Shown piece by piece: positions 43,101 through 56,700 of a stretch of 64,000 nt of DNA. This DNA comes from Anticarsia gemmatalis (lineage: Eukaryota; Arthropoda; Insecta; Lepidoptera; Erebidae). The stretch spans positions 751,501 to 815,500 of the forward strand of contig NC_134747.1 of NCBI RefSeq assembly GCF_050436995.1. Reading direction: 5' to 3'. Made by a program: the position numbers and the translations under genes. The notes beneath the pieces were generated by a model, which saw only the letters and a program-made list of their open reading frames with translations, did no database searches and was not told where the DNA came from. The first letter of the stretch is position 1; the number at the start of each line of letters is the position of its first letter.

Positions 43101-45955
43101 AATAACAATGCTTCGAGTTCTGCCTGAAAAAATATTATTGAATTGTGGGGAGTTTAACAAATATAAAACAGATAAATATCTAGTCCCCAAAAAACTACAT
43201 GAGGATCACATTAATATTTTCCACTTGCCGAAATCTAACACCCTACCTCTGCGCTTAGTGTTATCAGTGGCGTGTCAACTTAGTCACCGAGTCTTGGACG
43301 TCGTATCGTCGTTTTAGTTACTAAGTAGTTACGGTTTCCTTCACTTGTTTGATTAACCGTCACAGGTTTTATTTCTACTTACTTGGTTTCAGCACCATTA
43401 TCCTTCTGCCACTGGTCTACAAATTCCCTCCACTCATATACCACATCATACACCTCAAACAAATCTTTGGTGTACCTTCTATCTGTGTATTTAATCTCAA
43501 ACGGAGAAGCCGTTACATCACCAGATAAAGGTTCATCAGGATATTTCCCTTCATCTTCAAGTGTACCTTCGAAGAAATGAGGAAGAGCATCTATACGGAA
43601 GCCGTCAACTCCTTTCTCTAACCAGAATTTTAGAATATTTTGAAGTTCTTTTCTGACAGAATGGTTTCTGAAATTGAAGTCAGCTTGAGTTCTGGAGAAT
43701 TGATGAAGGTAGTACTGTTGGCGTTTGTCACTCCATTCCCAGATTGAGCCACCGAATTCACTGATCTGAAAAACGCACAATTTTAATTGGGGTTAGTATC
43801 AAGAAAATATCCGTGCCGATGGCTTAAATTATGAAAGAAATTCGAATTCAAATAGAACTATCTGATCCAAAAGGCTCGTGAAAGCCTATCTCTAATGATA
43901 TTAAGTACTTTTTATCACATAGTACAGAAGAATAAAGACGTAATGTTGTTTGACGGAATAACATTCTAATAAGTAGTTCTTGGCACGATAAGTAAATGTA
44001 CAATTTATTGCTATTACCCAATTCGAAGGCACCAGTCGGTTACTTTCATTATTTGGATCACTTCTTGGATCAGCCCATACGAAGTAGTCCTCATATCCTG
44101 GTGATCTACCTTCAGATAGTCTGAAGTACTGGGATGCTATACTTGCATGGTTACATACAAAGTCTAATAGCACTTTAACTCCTGGAAACAAAGAACTTCA
44201 TATGTACGTAACGTAAAATATGCTTCTCTGCTAAAAGTGTAATTTGAGTAAGTAAATAATATGTATTGTATTGTTTAATATATTTCTTTAGGGCAGGCAA
44301 AGTCCCCAACCCGCACTTGGCCAGTGTAGTGGACTCAAGGCCTAATCTCTCCCTCATTCAAGAGGAGACCCTTGCTGAGCAGTGGGAAAGTAATGGGTAA
44401 AAAGAAATAACTGCAACTAAAGGTCTTTGAATAGAATATATTCTATAGAGAGCTGAGAATCTAGGGATGCTTCTGGACAACTAAGATACTAAAAAAATAT
44501 TGTTTTCACACAATCTAAAGTTTAAGACTTCCTTACCCAGCTCATGAGCCTTTTCTATCAAATCCTCTAAGTCCTCCATGGTTCCATACTCATAGTGAAT
44601 ACTATAGAAGTCGCTGACATCATAACCAAAGTCTTCCATAGGCGATGAGAATATTGGAGTCAGCCAGATGACATTCACGCCAGCATCCACGAAATATTGC
44701 AATTTACTTGTTAAACCTGAAAAAGAAAATAAAATTATATTTGAGGATATAACTTTCAGAATGGCACTTGAATTGGACGAGACTTTTTTTCTTTACGAGG
44801 CATTCATATTTAGTAGTGATTAATTGGTTATGAAACCTTTAACGCGGACTTTCTTTAGATGGGTGGCCATTTTGCGGTAGGTCCTGGTAGTTTCCAATTA
44901 AGAAAAGAGTCGCTAAACAATATCAAAGGTTTCGGGTGGCTTGAAAATTTTGACACTTTTTTATCATTAATTTTCAGACATTTTCATTTCATAATTACAC
45001 AAATGCTTAACTTGGGAGTCGAACCCACGTCATTTGGCAGTAATAATAGCAAAAACCTTGCTACTGCGTCTTCTGACCAGTTTAATATTATTTCAGTTCT
45101 TATTAAATTTTCATCGAGTCTTTATGAAGCGTTAATTAATATGATTTGATTGAAATCTCCGCAGCCCTATTAAATTTTTATGAACATTTCATATTCAACT
45201 GCGGTTCGATTTCCATAATTTATTTTCTTTATTCAGTGCGGTACGATTAAATACTACTACTATTTTCTACGGCTTTAATTTCCTACCGTGGATTAACTTT
45301 ACTGGTAAAACCTTTGCCTGATATAATTTCATCTATTATATACTTACTATTGCTATTGTTAGCCGTTAAAGCGTTAGGGACAGACAGGATTTCGTGTTTT
45401 TTATATGTAAATAGTAACCTTTTAATGACGACTCTTCAACTTTCTTTATGCTTCATCAAAATCGTTTGCGATTTAGCCGTTATAGCGTAACCGACAGACA
45501 GACTTTAGCATATATATGACTTTCCAAGTCTAAGCTAAGATATTTATTAGTTTTATTATCTAACATACAGTTAACGGCTAAAGATACAGCTATCTTAAAA
45601 AAGGCCACGACGTTTGCTTATATACAACATGTTCTATAAAAGTTAAAGTTATTTATTATTCTTTACTATTACCTTTAATATCTCCAATGCCATCACCATC
45701 ACTGTCTTTAAAAGATCGCAAATAGACTTCATAAACAACAGCATTCTCCCACCAATCCATCTTCTTCAGCTCCCTCTCATCACACTCCATCTCCTTATTG
45801 TTCATCACTATAATGATCAGCCATCCGATCACGATCGTAATCACTAGCACTAACATGATCAACAGTATGATCAGCATTTGTTTCAAGTGGATCTTTTGCT
45901 GGACTATGATCATCGTTTGTATTATTATGCTTATTAGTAAGTCGTAAACTGACAT
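40176..45955 (-). CDS. membrane-anchored alpha-glucosidase (maltase, GH13), gene C
   Basis: Exons: 45673-45955, 44537-44716, 44018-44181, 43383-43765, 42869-43070, 42126-42482, 40643-40881, 40176-40248; 626 aa, TAA at 40176. Exon 7 ends GAT GG|GTACGT; reading through gives a stop five codons later, but the last exon has a strong acceptor and the family ending (LKPGEALILKSLRK), so splicing is preferred. The N-terminus is longer than in B or D: two hydrophobic stretches (5-18 and 27-51), the second a clear anchor, then a charged linker with Cys58. Catalytic motifs are intact: DSDGDGIGD, DFVCNH (161-166, Cys replacing the usual Pro), nucleophile Asp268 in GFRIDA, Glu342 in LLAEAY and Asp409 in GNHD. 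Expected to split maltose-type sugars at the cell surface. Exons 2-8 match gene B exactly in length. Confidence 0.93.
42663..42720 (+). repeat. partial CCACCACGC-family repeat in an intron of gene C
   Basis: TCCCACTACTGGGCAAGGGT and the GGAGTGGTAAGGCCTTGGGT phrase match the 5' part of the family; the rest is missing. Confidence 0.6.
44292..44392 (-). repeat. CCACCACGC-family repeat in an intron of gene C
   Basis: Minus-strand copy with CTTGAGTCCACTACACTGGC and TCTCCTCTTGAATGAGGGAG in the usual order. It lies in the intron between exons 2 and 3. Confidence 0.7.
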
Positions 45956-46004
45956 AGATTTTTAGGTTTTCTAAATTCTGTAAAATAAACATTTTCAATA
46001 AATA

Positions 46005-46042
46005 ACTGCCCCTAGTATCTAATATGCATAATCAACTTTATA
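46005..46042 (-). promoter_or_regulatory. core promoter of gene C: TATA box and GCAGT initiator
   Basis: On the minus strand TATAAAG (46036-46042) stands about 32 bases before GCAGT (46005-46009). The start site would give a 5' UTR of about 50 bases before the ATG at 45955. Confidence 0.5.
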
Positions 46043-47261
46043 TCCTGCATAAAGAGTATATTGATATAGGCACAAAAATCTACAAAAGTTTGTTTTAGCC
46101 CACATGGGACTCGAACCTATTGCCTGAATGAAGTAAACTTATCTAATTATTATTTGTGTACGATTTGTACAAATTAGTCACATTTAACCTCCTTTGAGGC
46201 TCGCAGTTGAGTAAAACACAATTATCAAAGTAACAGGTCGTAACGGTCACATTGCACTGAGTTCTTTCAATGTTTATTTTTAAACTAATTGTATAATAAT
46301 GTACCATTTAATGAATTCTTGGTTTGAATTGAAAATAATCTGGTTACGGGCATCTACAAGTAAATAATTCGTTTCCCTGATTGATAACTAAGCTATTGGA
46401 ATAGATATATGTTTTTATTAATCTTCCAGTTATTTATTTCTTTAAAGATCTACTATTAAATATTGATCAAAAAAATAATGGAACAGGTTACATTGTACTC
46501 CTAACCTCCGGTTTCTGAGTGCTTTTAGCGGTAGTTTATCTGTATAATAGTGTTTTTTTTATATACGTTTAAACGCTATATGGACATCAGAAACCGGGGG
46601 TAAGTGTTTCAAAATGACCCTATCTTTGTTGTAAACTTAAGATTTTTATTTGTTGTAATGATATAATGAAAGTACCGGTTTAACCACTTATTATGAAACT
46701 GGTTTTTCAGTACGACCTAATTTTCAAAATATCAGTTTTCGCAATTAAATTTTAACTGTATTAAAGCGGTCAATGACCTTTCATTTGTTAAAATATTCAT
46801 CTTACATTTGTGAAAATACTTGACTGTTGATGTTATTGAAATTTGATAAACAGCTTTTCAATGATTCCACAATTAAATTTACCTGCCATAACAGAATTTT
46901 TATATTCTTATCCGATATTTTACTTTAAATAAAAAATATTTCGTTACTAAAAAAAAATATTGCATTACAATTCTCACCTTATGCCTTATGTTTTTAAAAC
47001 TACACAATATCACATACCTACGTTTAGTATACCACTAAAATATAACCAAAATTATATATAATATAGTTTAAATAATACACACTAAGTAAGTGCAAGTTAA
47101 CACACCACTGATGTGCTACTGCATTGAATTAAGACTGCTATCTGAACATTTGCATATTTCGTTTCTGCACTCGTAACCGTTTGTTTTTTGACTGAAATTA
47201 TCTTTTTGGTTTAGTCTTAGTCTACAGTCGCTATGTGGTATTAGGGTCACGTTTTTTTTTA

Positions 47262-47473
47262 TAAAAGACACCTCCCTCACTAAGAATTGCTCTTGTGTCG
47301 TGGGGACTTTAAAAAGCATACAAACAACGGACACAAAGTACAACCCAACGCGAAACAACAATTTTTGGGCCGCACGAATAATAATAATTGTGCCGTGTGG
47401 GAATCGAACCCACGACCTCCAGACGCAATGGTAGCGGCGTGGCGACCACTTTAACCTCTGTGCCATGGAGACC
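47262..47473 (-). repeat. tRNA-derived SINE copy
   Basis: Same family as 30152, on the minus strand: CGTGGGTTCGATTCCCACAC, CACAATTATT region, then the AGTGAGGGAGGTGTC tail. It lies about 270 bases downstream of the gene D stop. Confidence 0.85.
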
Positions 47474-47738
47474 GTTTTATAAAGTTTTTATAAATTGCCT
47501 TAGTGGTCAAATAGAATTTGGATTTGATTTCCGTATATTGAAAATCTCAGTAGCTAACAATAAGTATTTTTGTCAAGGTCATTTACCATTAATTACTGAA
47601 ATTTATTAAATATTACTTTTAAGGATTAAGGAAAAATCTGCACGTAAATATTAAATAACTACTTTATTACATTTACAAATAAATAATAATTTATATGTTT
47701 ATTTACAATAACGAGTATTATGCTATATAAAGGTATGT

Positions 47739-50700
47739 TCAGACTGGTGCACATTTCAGAATCAAAGCCTCGCCCGCTTCTAGCGTAATCTGATCATCTT
47801 CTAGTGTAGAACTGGAAACAAACAAAAAATATATAAAAAATCTCATTTCATAAGGTTGGCCGAATTGATTCCACACTTTGATCTGATTTTAACTTTAATA
47901 AAAGTATATAAATAAATCTCATTACATAAGGTTCGCCAAATTAGTTCCATAGTTTGATCTTTTTTTGACTTTAATCGATACAGTAATTTCTTAACTGGAG
48001 TCATGTTTTCTAATAATAAATGCTATCACATTGGTAATTATCATCCCAATAAGTACAGTCATAAATCTATGAAAGCGTAAGGTTGAATGAATATTCTAAT
48101 ATTCGAGACCGTCTTTTTACGTACCCTCCGAAGTACGGAGACGCCCAGCTCAAATATCACTATGCGGTCACCCATCAATAGAATGACCGCGCCAACGGTT
48201 GCTTAACCCACAGATCGTTTATCGACCATTGAGCACAAATTACTATCACTTTTTTAAATTAATATTCATAACTAATACATACCCTGGAAGTCTACTAGAA
48301 TGTATACTTGATACATATACAGTTGCCGGCAAAGACATCTGTGGCACTCGACTCAAGTCCACGTTATCAGCCTCCTCACCCACGTTGAAGACCAGGATGT
48401 AGGTGTCGAAGGTCCTGAGGTAGCGCACCAGGTAGAAGGTGCTGTCTGACAGAGCCCTGATGGCGTACTCCCCGTGGGAGAGGGTCGTCTCCTTGCGGAG
48501 TTTTGTTAGGGCTAGGTAGACCTGGGAAAGATTGAGGATTGGGTTAGTTTTGTTCTGGATTTAATAGAAAACTTACACGAAAATGTACATTTAGGAAATT
48601 AATGTAACAGTCACCTAGTTGGTTGGTTCAAATAAATGAAATGACAACCCAAATGAAAATAATATTCTGGTAAAACTTCAATTAAAGTCTGTGGTACAAT
48701 TGTCGTTAAGTCCTTTTCAATATTTTTTACTATTTGGGAACTATAAAATTAGGTTCAAAATCCCGAGCCCTATGATTTGCTTCTAAGGTTTGTCAAAAGG
48801 AATTCCGTACAAAAACATATAAATTTATGCCATAATAATATTATTGTACACATTATGGTTCCACGATACAGGCAACGCCTGGTGTGGCTATCATTGTTCT
48901 CAGAAACATTGTGAACTTGGACAGAAATAAATATTTTTATCTTTTTTATCTTTATCTTTGTCATTAGGAGTTCCTAAAAAAATATAGGGCTAAAACCGTC
49001 ATCTTCAAAACCACCTTACCTTATAATGACTCCTCTCATCTTCCTTCTGCTTAGCCAAATTAATTTCCATAAAATCTTCTGCAACTGGGAGCCAGGTCCT
49101 ATTGCCAGTGGAAAACCCTGCATTGGTGGTATTATCCCAATGGTAGGGAGTCCTGGCTGGATCCCTTGAGTAAAGCTGGTAGGTGTCTTCATCTCCTCGG
49201 TTGCAGGCCTCCACGTCGACGGTGTCTTCCCAGCTGACGTAGCCGTCCCTCATGCCTATCTCCTCACCTTGGTAGGTGACGGTGACTCCTGGCAACATCT
49301 GGTTCAGGCTGTTCAGACCGTCCACCATGTTGGTACGGAATCGGGTCGGCATTCGGTTGTTGTCATGATTGCCGAACTGGAATAGGAAGTCGTTTTTAAT
49401 AAGATAGTTGTTGTCAAAGGCAAGTTTGCCAGATGGACAAAACTTATGGCAGGTACCTAAACTACTTTTAACATTGAAAATATGCTTTAATTTATAATAA
49501 TATTTTTTTTTAATTTATAATTTTATTGATGCTCACATTAGTTGAGAGTCCAATTCAGTAAAATTTAACTCCTACTCTTAAATTTTATTTTTGTCGGGTG
49601 CGCCACGGCCGTAATTCGAGCCATATAAAAGATTGTATCTTCATCATAAATACTTTTAAAACTAAAAATGGCTACAGAAAGCAATTTTACAACAGACGTT
49701 GTCCGAATACACGGAATGCATTGGTATATGGAATAAAGCGAATAGCCCATACATACAAACAAACAATTTAGATGATATATTCACTGCATTCTCATTGTTT
49801 TAGCAGCCGTGCTGGTTGTCGATACCGAATGGAGGCAATTAAAACGAATTTATTAGTTGTAAATACAGAACACACGATAAACTTCCCAATATATAGGTTC
49901 ATGTTTTTTAAAACAATAAAATTTAACATTACTCTCAAACCTGCAATAATATTGCACAATGAGATGGAACGTCAATTTGTATCGAAACTGACTAAAAATA
50001 TCACATACATAAAATAATGCCTTCTTCTCATAGAGGTAGGCAGAGACCAGAGAATGCCAGTTGATACGTCTTATATACTTTCTTTGCTTTATTCACATAA
50101 TATGTTCATATAATAATATATTGCACTAAACAGAACCTCAACAGAACCTAAACTTATTGTACAATACGCAATATTGGGCAATTCTAGGGGCAGCCTTTTT
50201 AATTCTTATAATATTAGGATAATTCTAGGAACATCTGGTGTGAGACATACCTGCCTACCCCTATTAGGAAAAACAGGTGTTATATTAGGTTAATAAAAAT
50301 TACAGAATTATATGTATATTAAAAATTTCAGCAGCAATTTTCAGTAGTAAATCTTAACAAAAGCTAAAAATATTTGGTAGGCGTTTTCAACAAACAATTA
50401 ATCACTATTACGCAGGTCACGCAATCTTAATTAGCAAGAGTCATACGGTCACATACCTTATATAGAACTATAAACATAAACAGTCAAGCGTGAGACTATG
50501 TAGTTACGTTATTTAGAAAGCCTATGACCATTTTTTGGAATGGATACGTATATGAAAAATATACTCCATCGTTTTTAAATAGGTAAATGTACCTTATTTG
50601 CAGTTAAATCTATAGTTACTTAGTCTTAATAATCTTTAAACTGCTTCTAAAAATTCTAAAGTGCAAACCGCGGAACACATTGATTAAGTAGAGGATCGAA

Positions 50701-53700
50701 ACGCGGTATTTTTGATCAACAGTTGCAAACAAAATTACATAGCGCAATAATAAAATGAAGGCATCCAAAAATGAGCATTTTTTGTCAAATTGTTCACTAC
50801 TCATATCTAAAGCTAGCTACTAAGAATATCACGCTTTTCCTCGCGTAATCCTGTGTAAAGCTTGCTAATATAAAACCACTGACCTGCCAATTAGGAGTGG
50901 CTCCATGAGGCATATAAGTGAGCCACTTAAGGATAGTGTACACGAAGTCTCTCGCGCTGGACTTGGCAGACACGTCTGTGATGAAGTCAAAGTTGAAGGG
51001 GAAGTGGGCTCCGATGGCGCCGTCCTCGTTGCCGTAGTACAGCATCGTCATGGAGATGTTCGCGTAACCTTCTGAGAAGAGGACCCTAGGGAGGAAAGAA
51101 GGAAATATTATGAACAGATGAAGAGTTGCTCGATTCGATCGATCGACGACGATAGACTCGATAGCTAGCCTGTTGTCGGTAGTCGATAGTGGTAGAGAAT
51201 CGAGCTACTGTTTTCAAAAGAAAAAATCGTAATACGAACTCTTTTTTTTATATCTCAATAAACTTTATAAATAAAACAGTCGAGAAAATTATCTTTAGAA
51301 AGTTAAAAGCTTAACATAAATCGAAGAATAAGCAAACAAAATCTGTTCTAAAATAAACTTTTCCATTTACTTTAAAAGGTGCAGCCAAGTTGAAAATCAT
51401 TAAGTACTATTGAAATTTCAAAGTTTTAAATCAGTCTTATTTAAAATTCTAAGTATTTTTGAACTAAATACTTATGAACTGAATAATGAAAGAGTTGGAG
51501 ACTTAAATCTGATTGTATTAGGAATGTAAAACAAGTCGGCGTGAACAAAGTTTTCATTGAATGATTTTAATTTTGATTGAATTAAATTTTTAATGTTTTT
51601 GAAGACATCACAATAAAATGAATGAAAGAATTTGATTAAATAATGTTGTTTAAAGTCTCGTCACCTTTAAAATCAGTTTAATTTATTGCATACAAAAACC
51701 TTGGATCTGATTATTTTTTAACTGCTATAATTCCACCTGATAAACTGAAACGGGCTCTTAATGCATTCCTTTTTGAAATATGTATTTCTTTTGACTGTGT
51801 TAAAAAGTACAGAGTATAGAAATTGGAAATATTAAAAGTCAATAAAAATGGAGTAGAGACACCCGTGTAAGAACTACTTCAAACTTAATTTTAATTTCAT
51901 TAGCAAGAATATCTTTCGATGTTTCGATACAAGTGGTTTTCTCTACGTTCGATATGTCAATAAAATACTTGAAATTGTTACCAAGCTTTGTAAAGTTCTC
52001 TCAATTTCATTTGATTGCTTCAACACTTAAAATGTGAAGAAGGAAAGTTGCTCTATTATTTTATAGCTATTATTTTATAGGTTCGATTTTGATGAGGAAC
52101 AAAATATGTGTGTTTTGTATGTTTGTTAAGTCCACATCTCTCGTAACCCCACATCATAATTGAAATTCTTCATGCAAAAGTTACCTTACAAAGTAACAAA
52201 GAAAAGAGAGGTTTTCGAGCAAAAAATGCCTTAAAAATTTCGAAGAACTAAAACAGAATTCTAAGGTCACTTACCTGGTATCACCACCATTATCTTCATT
52301 ATACTTGTCAATAAACTCTCTCCACTCATACACCACATCGTACAGCTCAATCAGATCCTTAGTGTACAGCGGTATCGTATACCCGAGCTGATGGGACTCG
52401 AACTGCGCCAGTCCACTCAAAGGATCATCAGGGTACCTTCCTTCATGACACTCCGGGTCTGCTTCAATCATGTACGGTAGAGCATCGACCCTGAACCCAT
52501 CAGCACCCTTATCCAACCAGAACTTCATTATATTGAACATTTCGTCCTTCACAGCCTGATTCCTAAAGTTGAAGTCAGCCTGCTGAATCGCAAACTGGTG
52601 AAGGTAGAACTGCTGTCTTTTCTCACTCCACTCCCAAGCCGACCCACCGAACTGACTCACCTTGAATGCAAATTACAAATTACAGATTCAAATTTCCTAA
52701 ATATCAAAGTTCAGATACATTAGAAGTTGTTTCCAACTTAATTTATTGTTATTGAGTCTTGCAAGCGATTTTTTAAAGTGAAAAATGGTAATGGGTTAAG
52801 CAAATGGTCGTAGCGAATGTTAAAGGTTGCGAGGTCGGGGAGTCCATTTGTTAAGTTCCTCCCCGAAGTTAAGTCGAGACCTTTAGCAACTTAAGGGTTG
52901 TTCATTAATTATGATGGTTTCCTGCAGAAGGTCTGCTTTTCTTGAATAAATAATATCGTTTGAATGCGCGGCCTATTGTGCTGCATGCCTATTGAAGACC
53001 CTTCCTCGTCAAATATCCTTGTTATGTGTTATTTCTATTATTTAATGTTGCTAAGTTTGTGAAGGTTTTTCAACTTCAGGGTCTTTCTTTACAATTGCTG
53101 CGTAACAGGAAGGAGCATTCGGTTTTAATTGGAGAGTGCATTTGCTGTGATTATATTTTATTTTGAATAGCGTCAGCTATGTACTTTCATACAACGGGTT
53201 TTAGCAAGCAAGTGGTATTTTTTCTATTATATTTACACACAACATTTTTACGTATTAATAAAAGGAAACTTCATCATTTACACAAGATATCTAGCTAGTA
53301 AATTCAATGCAATATTGCAGCTACATTCTTAAAGTCTCCTCCACAATTCGTTATTTCAAATGGAGTTATTTTGAAAAAGAATCCCGAGGGAATCCACAGG
53401 AATTGCTTCAAAACAAATAGCACAGTTAAATGAAACTCCAGGATAATACTAAATGGAGTGTAACTAAGTTTGAAACGCATTGAGCCATTGTGGGGAGAAT
53501 ACGGGTAATTTTAGCAAACCAACCGAACAAGCTAATTTTGGAGCGCCGTCCGATGGTTGTGCGGATGGAAATAGAAACTGCATTGTTAATTTATACTTTT
53601 GAAAAGCCTCGGGGGATTATGTGAATAATAGGACCTGTTTGTAGTTTCAGTTGAAATTGTATTAAAGCGTCTCTCTTTATTTCGTGAAGTTGGTGCATAA

Positions 53701-56700
53701 TTGACTATATGTATGAGAGTCTGGTCACGGGTACTCTAGGGGTATAAAATGTCCCTGGATTTCGAGTGAAGTGGTGCAACGTTGTCGGATTTTACTCGAA
53801 AAGACATTCACGAGCTCGATAAGCTTCTTAAATCAGTATCGGGTTACAGAAAAACTAGAAATATAAAAATAATATTCAGTTGTTTTGTGAAATAATGACA
53901 CTAGTGGTTGGCCATAGTTTTCCTGTTTTCACAACATATTTTAATGCTATTGCGCTCCTATTAGTCATAATTAGTCATTTAATAAATGGCCAACTCAGTG
54001 CAAAATATTTTTTCAATTCGAACCATCAGCTCCTAAGATTCGAGCGTTCAAACAAGCAAATTCCTCAGCCTTAATATTATCAGTAGTATAGATAATATGA
54101 ACTCTTTGAGTTAAGGTAACATTTAGGCAGCTAGCCCTATAGCTATCACAACTTACCCAATTGGAAGGTGGTAACATATTAGTGTCATTATCGGGATCAG
54201 GGTACCCGTCAGCCCAGACGAAGAAGTCCTTGTACTCCGGGACACCATCCTCCGAGTCTTTGAAGTACTGAGCCTCGGTGCTGGCGTGGTTCGGCACGAA
54301 GTCTAGCAGCACTTTGATACCTAGAACATTGAGGAGATTTTCGTTTCCTTTATAATATTACTGCCTCTATGGTGCGGTCGGTATCCACTATATATGTTTG
54401 CTAATCATAAGGTCTCGGGTTCGATCTCTAGGTCCGGCTTTTGGATTCAGTTCCTCGGGAGATTTGCTAGTTGTTGCTGTTGGAATATTCTTAATGTAAC
54501 TTGTAGTATGGTATCGTCATATCAGCAATAACTAGCCCCCTTTTTACAAGGGACTAACTTTACAAATACCAAAATTTTTGACAGACTTAAAAAATATGGT
54601 TCTCTTCTCCCGTATGTGTGTATGTTTATATGTCCACGATTATCTCCTAATGTACATAACTGATTCTGATACTTTTGCGTATTAATTTTATATTTGAAAT
54701 GCTATTAATAAGTTTTATCAAAACAGGCTTAAGTTCATAAGACACTTCAAAATAGCTTGCCGAATGCAGTAGCATTTAGTAGGATTATTTCAATATAGAT
54801 AATGCTTATGTATTGAGATTAAAGCGTTATTATGTGTCCGGATTAACAATAATTATGATAAATAGCTTGATAATTATACATAAAGGTATTAAGTACCGAA
54901 TATTAAATACAACAATTTATAAATGTTTTTGTCATTTGCTGATCATACAAAGTTAAGTTTAGTTTTGTATAGTAAGCTATGTTTATAGTAGTAGTAGTAG
55001 TAGTAAATTATTATATATTAAAGTTTTACATAATAAGGGAAAACAGTTGCCGAACTCTAGGCCATTTCTTAGGGTAGTCAAAAATAATTTGTTTCTTTAT
55101 ATCACTTTGTCCGATCCAGGAATCAAACCCGGTATCTTTCGGCAAACGTTATAAAGCTATCAATGATATCTGTAACTTTATATCTCGGGTAGGTATTATT
55201 TCAAAATAATAGGCTGTAGGTATATAAACATTGGGAATATCGAAATGCTATCATTCTGTCAATCTAAATTAAATTAGCATTTTGATAATAATAAGTATTT
55301 TCATTGAATATCTGATAGTCTATCATTCAATCTACATAATCACCGGTGTTATATCGCGTAATGCTGTAAAATGTTTGTGTCATTGCTGTTCCAAGGTTTA
55401 ATGTATACGCAATGATTTTTTATTTCAGCATCATTATCGTCACTATTAATTAGAATAGACCTAAATATAAACCTACCCTTGACGTACCCAAGGACTTTTG
55501 GGCTGTTTAACTTAACAACAATTGGTGGATAAAGGAATCTTTGGTGTGATTTCCCAATAGATGGGTGACAGTATTTCAGCTGTGAATCCCTTTAACTTAA
55601 CAGCTGATAAGTGTTTGTTAGGGTAACATGTTTTAAGACCAATTAAATGTCTTTGAGTGGCTTGAACAATTTTGACGGTAAATTAACAAAAAACAAAAGT
55701 TTGTTACACTATATAAATGGTAACTAGCCCGGTATATAGCTACAGACTAACCCCTTTTTACATTCCAAATGGCGAAATGTGGGTCTATTAATACACCTCT
55801 GTCTACAAATTTGGGTACAACGGTAAAGTTATCCTTTTCATACACTTGTACCATGTTAAACATAGGTGTTATTATAAATTTCCACTCACCAAGCTCATGG
55901 GCTCTCGCCAGCAGTTCTTCAAACTGCTCCATGGTGCCGTACTCATGGTGTATGTTGTAGAAGTCACTGATGTCGTAGCCGAAGTCCACCATGGGAGAGA
56001 CGAAGATTGGAGACATCCATATCGCGTCCACTCCTGACTCCACGAAGTGTTCTAGCTCACTCATGATGCCTGGAAGAGATTTGTAACTAGGTTCATTAAG
56101 GTATTCGAAAATTAGTCAAGAAAAATTTCTTTGTTCAAAAACGCTCTAAATGTTTTTTTTATTAGTCCTTTATGTGTCCCCCTGCTGGGCAAAGGCCTCC
56201 CCTATTCTTAATATTAAAGTTTGTAATAATAATATTATTGTGAATTTCATGTTTCATACGTTTGTATACTGCGTGTAAGCAATCTTATACTGTTACAGAA
56301 GTAAAAGAAAAAGACAAATATGTGATGAGATACAAAATAATGTTTCAATTACTCTATCTCTGTCACTAAAAAACTTATGCCGCAAGATTACTACCAGCGA
56401 AGGTTTAAACAAAAAATATTTTAAATTCACTTACATTTCACTCTACAATCTACAACAAGTTTAGCCGAATAAGAATCATATCAATGTATTCCAGGCTATT
56501 CTAGAAAACATATCCATTAATAGAATACAACACTGCCTGAATTGGGAACCTAACGTAAGACATCGAGATCAGTCGCATATACAACCGTTCGGTTAAAATC
56601 GGCAGCCGTACTTATTATTATGAGTAATATAACCCATATAATGTTATTTTAAGTGACCTAAAACACCATGTAGGTGTCGTTTATGTTCTTACTAATGTGT

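Larger units (their letters stand above)
45956..47738. other. spacer between genes D and C
   Basis: It contains the gene C promoter, a SINE at 47262-47473 and the candidate polyadenylation signals of gene D (TTTATT at 47698-47703 and 47663-47668, read as AATAAA on the minus strand). The remainder is AT-rich with no exon. Confidence 0.5.
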
